Source: Marinomonas rhizomae (lineage in GTDB: Bacteria; Pseudomonadota; Gammaproteobacteria; Pseudomonadales; Marinomonadaceae). Taken from it: a DNA stretch of 64,000 nucleotides. This document shows, piece by piece, positions 1-8,925 of this stretch; the first letter of the stretch is position 1, and each line of letters starts with the position of its first letter. The notes under the pieces are model-generated. The model saw nothing but the letters and a program-made list of their open reading frames with translations, searched no databases and was not told the DNA's origin. A program made the translations under genes and the position numbers. Where the stretch lies: assembly GCF_003315485.1 (NCBI RefSeq), contig NZ_QNSE01000015.1, positions 1 to 64,000 of the forward strand. Reading direction: 5' to 3'.

Positions 1-88
1 TCTCCCCTACAGCATCAAAGTGCTTGGGCTAGGAACATACTTACCAGACTAGAGTGAATTACTAGCTAAGCAATTCACTTAGAAAGAT

Positions 89-123
89 ACAAGGGCTAGG
101 GTGGGGTTATATCTTGCCCTTGT
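89..123 (-). terminator. possible terminator hairpin of the ABC operon
   Basis: An 8-bp inverted repeat, ACAAGGGC and GCCCTTGT, is separated by 19 bases and lies 40 bases past the stop of the last gene of the minus-strand operon. The loop is long and no strong T-run follows, so this may be a weak or Rho-assisted terminator. A second repeat (AGTGAATT/AATTCACT, 53-79) sits next to it. Both repeats are seen directly; the function is inferred. Confidence 0.3.
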
Positions 124-164
124 CTGTCGAAATTTATTGCTTATCGATTGATTTAAAAAATAGC

Positions 165-467
165 TTAGGCGCGAATGTATGACCAGCCTTTTGCTTGTTG
201 ATGGGCAAGGTATTGAACCGCTGCGTCGACTTGCTTAACTTGGTCTTGAGCGGAAAGAGTTTGAGCTTGCAGGCTATTTCGGCAAATTACCAGACGACTT
301 AAAATATCTTCATCACTTAATGTGACAGCCAAAGCTGTTGCTGGGCCATTGATGACAATCTCTATTTGGGCATCAGGTTCTAATTTCAGCAAATTGCGTG
401 CATTATTCTGTGCTCGTTTCAGCGCATCAACAGTTGGAGCGTGAATCAATAACTGAGTAATAGCCAT
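165..467 (-). CDS. DsrE/DsrF-like small protein
   Basis: A 100-residue protein with the layout of DsrE-like proteins: an N-terminal beta strand (ITQLLIHAP), a helix of about 20 residues, then IEIVINGPA and a central LVICRNSL segment where many DsrE proteins keep a cysteine. DsrE-fold proteins often carry or sense sulfur. It is the last gene of a four-gene minus-strand operon, 20 bases after the ABC ATPase gene. That position next to a sulfonate/nitrate-type importer fits a sulfur-related accessory role, but this is inference. The cysteine in VICRN is the only obvious candidate active residue. Confidence 0.6.
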   Translation of the reverse strand: MAITQLLIHAPTVDALKRAQNNARNLLKLEPDAQIEIVINGPATALAVTLSDEDILSRLVICRNSLQAQTLSAQDQVKQVDAAVQYLAHQQAKGWSYIRA

Positions 468-487
468 GAGTTTATCCTTTTAAAAAA

Positions 488-1219
488 TTAAAGTGCGTTG
501 GCAATGTCTTGAGCCAGTTTCTGTAGAGTGTCTGTGCCGCGATGACGAGGGCGTGGCAGCTCAATGCATTGATCAAGTACTATGTTAGCTGGCGAACCAG
601 ACAGTACTAGCACACGATCCGCCAAATATACCGCTTCTTCTATGTCATGGGTGATAAACATTACTGCTTTACGTGTTTGTTCCCAAATTGCTAGTAACTG
701 ATCTTGTAAATGCTGGCGTGTGATGGCGTCTACTGCACTGAAAGGTTCATCCATTAATAATAAATGGGGCTTGACCGCTAGTGCTCTGGCAATGCCGCCT
801 CGCTGAACTTGACCGCCAGATAATTGGTGGGGCCAACGTTCAGCTAATTCGTCAAGTCGAGCCAATTTTAACACTTCATCTACTCGAACGCGTTTCTCTT
901 CTGCCGTTAATTTAAGTCCTTTTAGTCCATACGCTATATTGCTACGCAAACGACGCCAAGGCATTAAACGACCATCTTGAAATACGACCCCACGAGAGCG
1001 TCGTGTGTCATCTTCTTCAACATGAAGAGCAATGTTGCCATGACTTGCTTTAGCCAACCCAGCTACACAGCGTAACAGGGTCGATTTTCCGACGCCAGAT
1101 CCGCCCACAACGGCAATGAACTCACCGTCTTCCAATCGAAGGTTTAAACCCGCAAAAACAGGGTCAGGGTTGTTGCCATAATGATAGGCTAAATCTTCAA
1201 TATTTAAGATGGACGCCAT
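488..1219 (-). CDS. ABC transporter ATPase, nitrate/sulfonate/taurine type
   Basis: A 243-residue ATP-binding subunit that should power import by the permease encoded just upstream. Walker A is GGSGVGKST at residues 39-47, the signature LSGGQVQR at about 133-140, and Walker B LLLMDEP at about 153-159, followed by the H-loop FITHDIEEA. Length and motif order fit the SsuB/TauB/NrtD family of cytoplasmic ATPases. Its start overlaps the end of the permease gene by 16 bases, which implies translational coupling. The substrate cannot be read from this subunit. Confidence 0.9.
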   Translation of the reverse strand: MASILNIEDLAYHYGNNPDPVFAGLNLRLEDGEFIAVVGGSGVGKSTLLRCVAGLAKASHGNIALHVEEDDTRRSRGVVFQDGRLMPWRRLRSNIAYGLKGLKLTAEEKRVRVDEVLKLARLDELAERWPHQLSGGQVQRGGIARALAVKPHLLLMDEPFSAVDAITRQHLQDQLLAIWEQTRKAVMFITHDIEEAVYLADRVLVLSGSPANIVLDQCIELPRPRHRGTDTLQKLAQDIANAL

Positions 1220-1986
1220 GTTAACACTCGCTTTTCAATCAAACCAAATAGGGTATCGCTTAAGGTGTAAACCAGAGAAATAATGAGCATATACACGACA
1301 ACGACTTCGTAAGCACCGACACCAGCGGCGGAATTCATTTCTTGTCCCATACCTGGAACGCCGAGCAACTCGGCTGCAATCAAGGTCATCCAAGCTTGGC
1401 CAATTCCCGTTCTGATGCCAGAAAAAATGCCTGTCGCAGCTCCTGGTAGCGTCACTTGAATCGCCTGACGAAAGTGCCCGTTTTGGCCAAAAGCACGCGC
1501 TAGTTCGTAAAAGCGAGTATCCACATTACGTACGGCAGAATACGTGGCAAAGTAATTGACCCAAAACACGCCTATTGCAATCACAAAGGCCGCACCCGCA
1601 TGGCTTACTTTGAACCAAGCAATAGCAAAGACAACCCAAGCTAAAGGAGGAATGGGGCGTAGAATTCGCGCTAACCAGGCGTGTAAAGCATCTAGTAGTG
1701 ATGAAGAGGCCGCCAATGTGCCGATTAAGAAACCAAGGGATGTGCCAATAGCTAGCCCCCAAATATAGTGAACCAAACTAGAAAGAACCGCCGGCATTAA
1801 GCGCTCTGATGTCCATTCATCGGCCAGTGCTTGTGGCAATCTAAATGGATCTGGTATGGTTCCTGCTGCCGCCCAACCTGCTGATTGAGCGTACTTCCAG
1901 AGCATGACAAATGCTGCCACACCGATGATTCCTAATAAGGCACGGCCTAATCGAGAGCCTGTTAAAGTATGGGCCTGTAATGGCAT
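1204..1986 (-). CDS. ABC transporter permease, SsuC/TauC type
   Basis: A 260-residue inner-membrane permease with about six hydrophobic segments. The cytoplasmic EAA-type loop is ELARAFGQNGHFRQAIQVTLPGAATGI near residues 165-190, matching the binding-protein-dependent permease family used for sulfonates, taurine, nitrate and thiamine precursors. It lies 9 bases after the binding-protein gene and overlaps the ATPase gene, giving the usual order binding protein, permease, ATPase. The start at 1986 is the upstream methionine MPLQAH. Confidence 0.88.
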   Translation of the reverse strand: MPLQAHTLTGSRLGRALLGIIGVAAFVMLWKYAQSAGWAAAGTIPDPFRLPQALADEWTSERLMPAVLSSLVHYIWGLAIGTSLGFLIGTLAASSSLLDALHAWLARILRPIPPLAWVVFAIAWFKVSHAGAAFVIAIGVFWVNYFATYSAVRNVDTRFYELARAFGQNGHFRQAIQVTLPGAATGIFSGIRTGIGQAWMTLIAAELLGVPGMGQEMNSAAGVGAYEVVVVYMLIISLVYTLSDTLFGLIEKRVLTWRPS

Positions 1987-1995
1987 GATTAGAGC

Positions 1996-3015
1996 TTACT
2001 CCTTAACAATATCGTTATAAAAACGAACATCAAACAAAGCATCAAGGTCGACATTGACTTTCAGTGTGCCTTGGCTAGCTTGAAAGTCATGCATAGTACG
2101 AGTGCCATCAATAATGGTATTCGGATTTGCTTCAAATTGATTACGTGAGTTTTTCAACGCATTTAATACGATTTTCGTGGCTAAGCGACCACCACCAACA
2201 TATTTTTTTACGGATTTTACTGCTTTTTCCGGGTTGTTATGCAATTCGTCGGTTGCTGCGATATGTGCTTTTACCAATGCTTTTACTAGCATTGGATCCT
2301 CATTGATTAAGGATTCACGTACAACTAATACTGCGCCGGGTTGATGTGGGAACATACCAGAACCCGATGCGACGACTTTTGCATCAGACTTTCGATCTCG
2401 AATGATGCTGACGACAGGCTCTAAAATCGCTGCTCCATCTACCGCTTCGGTCATCAATGATTGCTGAACTTGGGCGGCGCCTTGATAGATGATATCGATG
2501 TTTTGTTTGATGTCATCATTACTCATACCTAACTGATTTTGCAACCAATACTGCAATACCGTTTCTGGTACAGAGCCTCTTGGAAATGTAGATATAACCG
2601 CTTTACGGCCGTTGTCTGCTTTGAAACGAGCAAACGCTGTTTTTGCATCGCCTTTATCAAAGTAGGACGACAAGCTGCCTAATGCAACCATGCTGATTTG
2701 CTCTACAATATTGGAGGCGACAACTTTAATATCCGCTCCTTTAGCACGAGCAACCATTGCAGGTCCAATACCAAGATAAGCAACATCTAATTGACCAGCC
2801 AATAGTGCTTGTACTATGGCTGGTCCGTTTTGAAATTGAAATAATTTAGGCTCGCTAACACCTGCCTCGTCTAATGTGTCACCTTCCAAAACAATAAACG
2901 CTTGGGAGATCGGGATAATAGGCATATAGCCAATTTCAAGGCTTTTGTCGGCTGCCGTAACTAAGCTGCTCCAGCTACCTAAAAGTAAAGCGGTGAGAGT
3001 TATCAATAGGCGCAT
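1996..3015 (-). CDS. ABC transporter substrate-binding protein, SsuA/TauA/NMT1 type
   Basis: A 339-residue periplasmic binding protein. A signal peptide (MRLLITLTALLLGSWSSLVTAA) precedes LEIGYMPIIPISQAFIV, the standard first strand and helix of the SsuA/NMT1 fold. GQLDVAYLGIGPAMVARAKG near residues 94-113 is the family's conserved ligand-loop region. It is the first gene of the operon (binding protein, permease, ATPase, DsrE-like). Aliphatic sulfonates, nitrate or a related small anion are plausible ligands; the DsrE-like partner favours a sulfur compound. This assignment is inference. Confidence 0.85.
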   Translation of the reverse strand: MRLLITLTALLLGSWSSLVTAADKSLEIGYMPIIPISQAFIVLEGDTLDEAGVSEPKLFQFQNGPAIVQALLAGQLDVAYLGIGPAMVARAKGADIKVVASNIVEQISMVALGSLSSYFDKGDAKTAFARFKADNGRKAVISTFPRGSVPETVLQYWLQNQLGMSNDDIKQNIDIIYQGAAQVQQSLMTEAVDGAAILEPVVSIIRDRKSDAKVVASGSGMFPHQPGAVLVVRESLINEDPMLVKALVKAHIAATDELHNNPEKAVKSVKKYVGGGRLATKIVLNALKNSRNQFEANPNTIIDGTRTMHDFQASQGTLKVNVDLDALFDVRFYNDIVKE

Positions 3016-3384
3016 CAGAGCACTCCAAATAATTAAAATTTAGAGCGATTATATATAAACTAAAGGAATATTGAAGTTAATTTAAAGAACTTTTTAAACT
3101 AAGTAAATAAGACATTCTTAAATGAAATATCAAATGGGAGGTTTGGTGAACCTAGACTCGGCTGTTGTGCCGAAGGGCAATGTTTATAAGGACAATGTTT
3201 ATAAGGACAATGTTTATAAGGACAATGTTTATAAGGACAATGTTTAAAGGCTTTTGTTTGTGATGCGACCCGAAAGAAAACGGCAAAAAATGAATTGTAT
3301 GATTTGGGGTAGGCGTTTCCTGTTTTTCTCTCGTTGCGATAACTGTTATTCTAGCACCATTATTGATGTAACAGAGTAAAACGA
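3016..3384. other. intergenic region, divergent promoters with tandem repeat
   Basis: A 369-base AT-rich gap between divergent genes. It must hold the promoter of the ABC operon (leftward) and probably that of the small gene at 3385 (rightward). The only distinctive structure is a 15-bp tandem repeat, listed separately. No ORF or RNA gene was recognised. Confidence 0.7.
3173..3247. repeat. five tandem copies of a 15-bp unit
   Basis: Five head-to-tail copies of AAGGACAATGTTTAT. The first has G for A at position 5, the last ends TAA instead of TAT, and the three central copies are identical. The array lies between divergent genes. Identical copies suggest slipped-strand expansion; the copy number may affect spacing of promoter elements. 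Confidence 0.9.
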
Positions 3385-3633
3385 ATGATTAATGATAATG
3401 ATGTAATTGAAACCTTAGGTGAGCTTGAAACGTTTTTGCGTTTGGTTGAAATGGGTGGTTTAGGGTTGGATAACGTATCTGGTGTAGCGCTAGCGACAAA
3501 TAATGCAAACGGTCGCCCGTTTGTGGCTGTGCTGGATGATAACCAGCAGTTGGTGCTGGGACGTTGGGTGACGACTGATGTGTTCGAAAATGGCAAAGAC
3601 ATAGTTCGTTACGGGGCTAAGAAGCCGCATTAA
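3385..3633 (+). CDS. hypothetical protein, 82 residues
   Basis: A small acidic protein (MINDNDVIETLGELETFLRL at the start). I do not recognise the family. It has no signal peptide, membrane segment or cysteine motif. A central alternation of short strands (VSGVALATNN, RPFVAVLDDNQQLVLGRWV) suggests a small beta-sheet domain. It stands alone between the ABC operon and cysK, facing convergently with cysK. The long shadow ORF in the opposite frame looks like an antisense artefact. Confidence 0.6.
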   Translation: MINDNDVIETLGELETFLRLVEMGGLGLDNVSGVALATNNANGRPFVAVLDDNQQLVLGRWVTTDVFENGKDIVRYGAKKPH

Positions 3634-3657
3634 TTACGCTTTGCTCTAAGACATGAC

Positions 3658-3738
3658 CCTCCCAACCCTCGCCTTGAAAGGCATAAGAACAAGCAGACTG
3701 TTTGCTTCACCCCCTTAGTAAGGGGGTGAACGGGAGGG
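3658..3738. repeat. REP-like nested inverted repeat between convergent genes
   Basis: A perfect 11-bp stem (TTCACCCCCTT, 3706-3716; AAGGGGGTGAA, 3720-3730) with a 3-base loop lies inside an outer pair CCCTCCC (3658-3664) and GGGAGGG (3732-3738). It sits between the stops of the convergent genes at 3633 and 3757. The C-run/G-run layout resembles intergenic REP or MITE-like repeats common in gammaproteobacteria; it could also act as a two-way terminator. Confidence 0.6.
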
Positions 3739-3756
3739 GTTATCAATGGAAATAAA

Positions 3757-4722
3757 TTACTGAACCAATTCGTTGTCAGTGAATTCACCTTCAAATAAAG
3801 CCGTAGATAAGTAACGCTCACCAGAGTCAGGTAGTATCACGACGATTTTCTTGTCTTTAAATTCGTCTAGATTACTCAAACGCTCTGCCGCAACGACAGC
3901 GGCTCCACAAGAAATGCCACACAAGATACCTTCTTCACGCATCAGGCGTTTCGCCATGGCAATGGCATCTTCGTTGGATGTTTGTTCAACACGGTCTACA
4001 ATGGAAAGGTCTAGATTCTTCGGTATGAAACCTGCACCAATACCTTGAATTTTGTGTGGTGAAGGGGTCGGAGCTTCGCCATTAATCGTTTGCGTAATGA
4101 CAGGCGAAGTGGTTGGTTCAACGGCTACGCTTGTGATGGCTTTGCCTTGGGTATTTTTAATGTAGCGACTTACGCCAGTGATGGTGCCACCAGTGCCAAC
4201 ACCAGCGACGAAAACGTCGATTTCACCATTGGTGTCTTGCCAAATTTCTGGGCCAGTGGTTTTTTCATGGATTTCTGGGTTGGCTGGGTTTTCGAATTGT
4301 TGCAGCAATACAAAATTATCGTCTTGAGCGATTTCTTCTGCTTTGGCAATAGCCCCTTTCATTCCTTTCGCTGGTTCAGTAAGAACGATGGTTGCACCTA
4401 AGGCTTTCATGACTTGGCGGCGTTCTACACTCATGCTGGATGGCATCGTAATAGTAATTGGGTAGCTTCGAGACGCAGCAACGAAACATAAGGCAATGCC
4501 TGTGTTACCACTAGAGGCTTCGACGATGGATTTACCTTTGCTCAGAATGCCTTTCTTTTCTGCATCCCACACCATGTTGGCGCCAATGCGGCATTTTACT
4601 GAGAAAGCCGGGTTACGAGATTCGAGTTTTGCCCAAATATTTCCATTCCCGATACGATTTAAACGTACTAGTGGCGTGTTGCCAATGGTAAGAGAGTTAT
4701 CTTCAAATATTTGATGAGACAT
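3757..4722 (-). CDS. cysK: cysteine synthase A (O-acetylserine sulfhydrylase)
   Basis: A 321-residue PLP enzyme making cysteine from O-acetylserine and sulfide in the cytoplasm. The PLP lysine is K43 in the motif SVKCRIG, the substrate loop EASSGNTG is at residues 68-75, and the phosphate-binding loop GTGGTITG at about 177-184. Length is typical of CysK, and no extra domain is present. It is transcribed alone, divergent from hrpA, with its 3' end facing the REP-like repeat. Confidence 0.93.
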   Translation of the reverse strand: MSHQIFEDNSLTIGNTPLVRLNRIGNGNIWAKLESRNPAFSVKCRIGANMVWDAEKKGILSKGKSIVEASSGNTGIALCFVAASRSYPITITMPSSMSVERRQVMKALGATIVLTEPAKGMKGAIAKAEEIAQDDNFVLLQQFENPANPEIHEKTTGPEIWQDTNGEIDVFVAGVGTGGTITGVSRYIKNTQGKAITSVAVEPTTSPVITQTINGEAPTPSPHKIQGIGAGFIPKNLDLSIVDRVEQTSNEDAIAMAKRLMREEGILCGISCGAAVVAAERLSNLDEFKDKKIVVILPDSGERYLSTALFEGEFTDNELVQ

Positions 4723-4987
4723 ACCATTTCCTTTTTGTTGTTGATCTGTAGTTAGTTGATCTTTTAGAGAATAATGACAACATCATATTAGATGCGCCGC
4801 GAATGTTGTTCACTATAACCCTTACCTTGGGATTGATGTTAGAATTTACAACTATATAGATAGAGGTTTTCGTACAACAACCTTGCTTGACTGAAAGCTT
4901 GGTACTTAAAGCTTCTAATACAAACGGCGCGTTATGTATTACCACTATTTTTTGCGCCAAGTAATCAAGGATACAAGTTTACCTATC

Positions 4988-7900
4988 ATGTCGACAAATG
5001 CCGTAATGACGCGCGATCGTCATCTAATTGATCAAAAACAAGTACAGCTTAGTAAGCGTCAAAAGGATGGTTTGCCTTTTGATCGTATGCAGTCTGAATT
5101 GAATGTACTCATCGAAAAATCAGAAACCTTATATCAAGCTCGTTTGTCTCGCATGCCAAAAATTACTTACGATGAGAGCTTGCCCGTTGCTAACCGTGCA
5201 GATGAAATTATTAAGGCGATTCAAGAAAATCAAGTGGTGATTATTGCCGGGGAAACAGGGTCAGGGAAAACCACGCAATTACCAAAAATGTGCTTGCAAG
5301 CCGGTCGAGGCATTGCGGGTTTGATTGGTCATACGCAGCCAAGACGAATTGCCGCTCGTAGCGTCGCTGAACGTATTAGTGATGAGTTGCAAGTTAATCT
5401 CGGTGAACAAGTGGGTTTTCAGGTTCGTTTTAATGACGAAAGTAATGAAGAAACCCTGATTAAACTGATGACTGATGGCATATTGTTGGCAGAAATCCAG
5501 CAAGATAAGCGACTTTATAAATACGATACCATTATCATCGATGAAGCCCATGAGCGTAGTTTAAACATCGATTTCTTGCTTGGTTATTTGAAACAAGTAT
5601 TAGCAGCTCGCCCAGACCTAAAAGTCATTGTTACCTCGGCAACCATAGACGTCGAGCGTTTTTCTGAGCACTTTGAAAACGCGCCGATTATCGAGGTATC
5701 TGGTCGAACCTATCCTGTTGAAGTGCGATACCAACCATTACTAAGCAAGTCTGACTCGGAAGAGTTAGATGAAGACCAAAGTATGGAACAAGGTGTTTTA
5801 GACGCGGTAGAGCTATTAATAGCCGAAGAACGTCAGTCTGGCTATCGTGGTGCCGGAGACATTCTCGTGTTTTTACCAGGTGAAAGGGAGATTCGTGAGA
5901 CAGCTGAGATCCTACGTCGCGCTGAGTTGCGAGGCACTGAAGTCTTACCCTTGTATGCGCGATTGAGCGCCAGCGAACAACAGCGTATTTTCAAATCTCA
6001 CTCAGGTCGCCGTATTGTATTATCGACCAACGTGGCAGAAACCTCATTGACTGTGCCGGGTATTCGTTACGTTATTGACCCTGGCTTGGCGCGCATTAGT
6101 CGCTACAGCGTGCGTTCCAAAGTGCAACAATTGCCGATTGAAAAAATCAGCCAAGCCAGTGCTAACCAAAGGGCAGGGCGTTGTGGCCGTGTGGCGGACG
6201 GTATTTGTATTCGTTTGTATGACGAGGAAGATTTTAACCATCGCTCTGAATTCACCGATCCGGAAATCTTCCGGACTAACTTAGCATCGGTCATTTTGCA
6301 GATGGCTAACCTAAAGCTTGGTGCGGTTGAAAAATTCCCTTTCGTTGAAATGCCTGAAAAACGCATGATCAATGATGGTTATCGTGCTTTGACGGAACTG
6401 GGCGCATTGAATAAAGAGCGCCTCACTCCTATTGGTCGCCAGTTGGCTAAGTTGCCAATTGACCCTAAATTAGGTCGCATACTTATTGCTGCCGAGCAAC
6501 ATAGTGTTCTTAAAGAAGTCGGGATTATTGTCAGTGCCTTGTCAGTGCCTGACCCCCGTGAGCGTCCGCAGGATAAGAAAACTCAGTCAGACCAAGCGCA
6601 TGCCGTTGATAAAGACGAAGATTCAGATTTCATCGTGTTCTTGAATTTGTGGGAGCGTTTTGAGGAACAGCGCCAAGCCTTATCGCAAAATCAATTGCGC
6701 CAATATTGCCGCAAGCAGTTTTTGAATTTTATGCGCATGCGTGAGTGGCGTGATATTCATCGTCAAATTATGATTGCTTGTAAACAGCTTGGCTTTAAAG
6801 AAGTGCAGCATGAAGAGCGTCATTATGAAGCCATTCATCGTTCTTTGTTGGCCGGTATGTTCACGCAAGTCGCGAATAAAATGGAAGACAGCAAAGAAAT
6901 GCTTGGCTGTCGTTCACGCAAATTGGCGATTTTCCCAGGCTCCATGTTATTTAAGAAGCCTCCGCAATGGATTATGGCCGCTGAGTTGGTCGAAACGACG
7001 AAGCTTTATGCACGAGTGACTGCGCGTATTGATTCCACTTGGATCGAAGAATACGCAGCACCATTTGTAAAACGTCAATACTTTGATCCACATTTTGAGC
7101 GTAATCAAGGTCGTATTATGGCCAACGAGCAGGTCTCACTGTATGGTCTAATTATTGTGGCGAAGCGTCGTATCGACTATGGTCATGTAAACCCAGAAGA
7201 AGCGCGTGAAATTTTCATTCGCTCTGGGCTGGTGGAAGGAGAGCTTCGCACCAAACAGACCTTCTATCGTAAGAATAAAGCTTTAATTGAGTCGTTGGAA
7301 ACCCAAGAAGCTAAGTTGCGTAAGCGTGATATTTTGGTGGATGACGAAACAGTATTTACGTTCTATGACTCTCGTTTGCCAGATCACGTACGTAATTTAA
7401 AAAGCTTAGAGCACTTTGTCAAAACGTCACCAGATGCGTTATTGATGACTCGCGATGATTTGATTAATCAGGATGTGGCAGTCGACGATCATGCTTTTCC
7501 TGACTCTTTTGGTTTAAATGGCGTCGCTCTACCGATTGATTACAAATTCGACCCAGGTCAAGAGGCTGATGGTGCGACGTTAAAAGTGCCAGTGGGGTTG
7601 TTGCGCCAGCTCAGCTTAGAAGACTTAGGGTGGGCCGTTCCTGGGTTTATCAAAGAACGTTGTGAAGCCTTGTTACGGGCTTTGCCAAAAGCGTTGCGTC
7701 GTCGTTTTGTGCCGATTCCACAGTTTGTGGATCGCGTATACCCTAATTTGTCGAAAGACAAAGGCGATTTGCTTGAGCAACTTAGTTTGCAGATTAAGCG
7801 TGAAACACTGATTGATATCCCATTAAATGAGTGGAATGCTGAAAAGCTAGATTCTCATTTAACCTTGAATTTGGAAGTGGTGGATGAACGTGGCAAAGTG

Positions 7901-8863
7901 CTTGGCGTTGGTAAAAACCTAGCACAGCTGCAGACTCAATTTAGCGATTTAGTCGAAGAAAGCTTTGCAAAATTTGGTACCAAACAACATGAACAGGAAG
8001 GCTTAACGGCTTGGCCAGATCAGGACATTCCTGAGCGTCAAGAAATCAAGCAAGCGGGTATTAAAGTCACAGCATTTCCTGCGTTAGTTGCTGACGGCGA
8101 AAACGTTTCTTTAAAGATGTTTGATGATAGAAATACTGCTGTTGAAACTCACAGAAAAGGTGTGATCACACTGCTTAAGCTAACCTTGAGCAAAGAAATG
8201 CGTTACTTACAAAAGAATCTACCGCATCTTAAAGAGTCTATGCTGATTTTTTCTCCATTGGGGCAAAAGGAAGCCTTGCTGAACGATTTACTGAATGCAG
8301 TTTTGGACAAGGTTTTTTTGGATGGTCGGGCTTTACCGCGAACAAAAGCAGAATTCGAACACTGTATTTTGAATCATAAGCCGGAATTAGTTAGTGTTGC
8401 GAATGATATGGCGGGACAGCTCTATCGCGTACTCTCGTCTTACCAAGGCGTGGCTAAAAGAATGAAAGGCAGCATTCCTTTACCTTGGACGCGAGTTTAC
8501 GGCGACATTAAAACTCAATTAGAGCAGCTTATTTATCCTGGTTTTATTGGCAACACGCCACTGTTTTGGTTGGGGCAGTTACCGCGTTATTTTAAAGGCA
8601 TTGAAGTGCGTTTGGAGCGTTTTCAGAATCATTTGAACAAAGAGAATCAATATGTGTCTGAGTTGGAAGGTCTTTGGCTGGCCTATTCTAGACAGAAAAA
8701 AGCTCATGACGAGAAAGCCTTGTATGATCCAGAACTGATCAAATATCGATGGATGCTAGAAGAATATCGTATTTCTTTATTTGCACAGTCAGTTGGCACG
8801 TTAGAGCCTATTTCAGAAAAACGCTTGTCTAAACAGTGGCAAGAAGTAAAGAAACTAGTTTAG
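4988..8863 (+). CDS. hrpA: ATP-dependent RNA helicase HrpA
   Basis: A DEAH-box RNA helicase of about 1291 residues from the start used here, close to E. coli HrpA. Walker A GETGSGKTTQ is at about residues 88-97, the DEAH box at 185-188, and SAT motif III follows. Beyond the RecA-like pair come the HA2/OB region and the long HrpA-specific C-terminal extension (DUF3418-type). HrpA rescues stalled ribosomes by acting on mRNA. The frame is open from 4934, but that ATG lacks a ribosome site; ATG 4988 (MSTNAV) begins the conserved-looking protein, with AAGGA about 16 bases upstream, so the start is uncertain. Confidence 0.92.
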   Translation: MSTNAVMTRDRHLIDQKQVQLSKRQKDGLPFDRMQSELNVLIEKSETLYQARLSRMPKITYDESLPVANRADEIIKAIQENQVVIIAGETGSGKTTQLPKMCLQAGRGIAGLIGHTQPRRIAARSVAERISDELQVNLGEQVGFQVRFNDESNEETLIKLMTDGILLAEIQQDKRLYKYDTIIIDEAHERSLNIDFLLGYLKQVLAARPDLKVIVTSATIDVERFSEHFENAPIIEVSGRTYPVEVRYQPLLSKSDSEELDEDQSMEQGVLDAVELLIAEERQSGYRGAGDILVFLPGEREIRETAEILRRAELRGTEVLPLYARLSASEQQRIFKSHSGRRIVLSTNVAETSLTVPGIRYVIDPGLARISRYSVRSKVQQLPIEKISQASANQRAGRCGRVADGICIRLYDEEDFNHRSEFTDPEIFRTNLASVILQMANLKLGAVEKFPFVEMPEKRMINDGYRALTELGALNKERLTPIGRQLAKLPIDPKLGRILIAAEQHSVLKEVGIIVSALSVPDPRERPQDKKTQSDQAHAVDKDEDSDFIVFLNLWERFEEQRQALSQNQLRQYCRKQFLNFMRMREWRDIHRQIMIACKQLGFKEVQHEERHYEAIHRSLLAGMFTQVANKMEDSKEMLGCRSRKLAIFPGSMLFKKPPQWIMAAELVETTKLYARVTARIDSTWIEEYAAPFVKRQYFDPHFERNQGRIMANEQVSLYGLIIVAKRRIDYGHVNPEEAREIFIRSGLVEGELRTKQTFYRKNKALIESLETQEAKLRKRDILVDDETVFTFYDSRLPDHVRNLKSLEHFVKTSPDALLMTRDDLINQDVAVDDHAFPDSFGLNGVALPIDYKFDPGQEADGATLKVPVGLLRQLSLEDLGWAVPGFIKERCEALLRALPKALRRRFVPIPQFVDRVYPNLSKDKGDLLEQLSLQIKRETLIDIPLNEWNAEKLDSHLTLNLEVVDERGKVLGVGKNLAQLQTQFSDLVEESFAKFGTKQHEQEGLTAWPDQDIPERQEIKQAGIKVTAFPALVADGENVSLKMFDDRNTAVETHRKGVITLLKLTLSKEMRYLQKNLPHLKESMLIFSPLGQKEALLNDLLNAVLDKVFLDGRALPRTKAEFEHCILNHKPELVSVANDMAGQLYRVLSSYQGVAKRMKGSIPLPWTRVYGDIKTQLEQLIYPGFIGNTPLFWLGQLPRYFKGIEVRLERFQNHLNKENQYVSELEGLWLAYSRQKKAHDEKALYDPELIKYRWMLEEYRISLFAQSVGTLEPISEKRLSKQWQEVKKLV

Positions 8864-8925
8864 CCAGTCATTACTCTGTTTTTGAATAGACTGACTATAA
8901 TGTAAGGATATATGGTGAATATAAA

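Noticed and set aside
3173..3247. Tandem repeat as a CRISPR array
   Set aside because: The units are contiguous with no spacers and only 15 bases long.
3630..3821. 63-codon minus-strand ORF over the REP-like repeat
   Set aside because: The translation is produced by the inverted repeat and overlaps the cysK 3' end.
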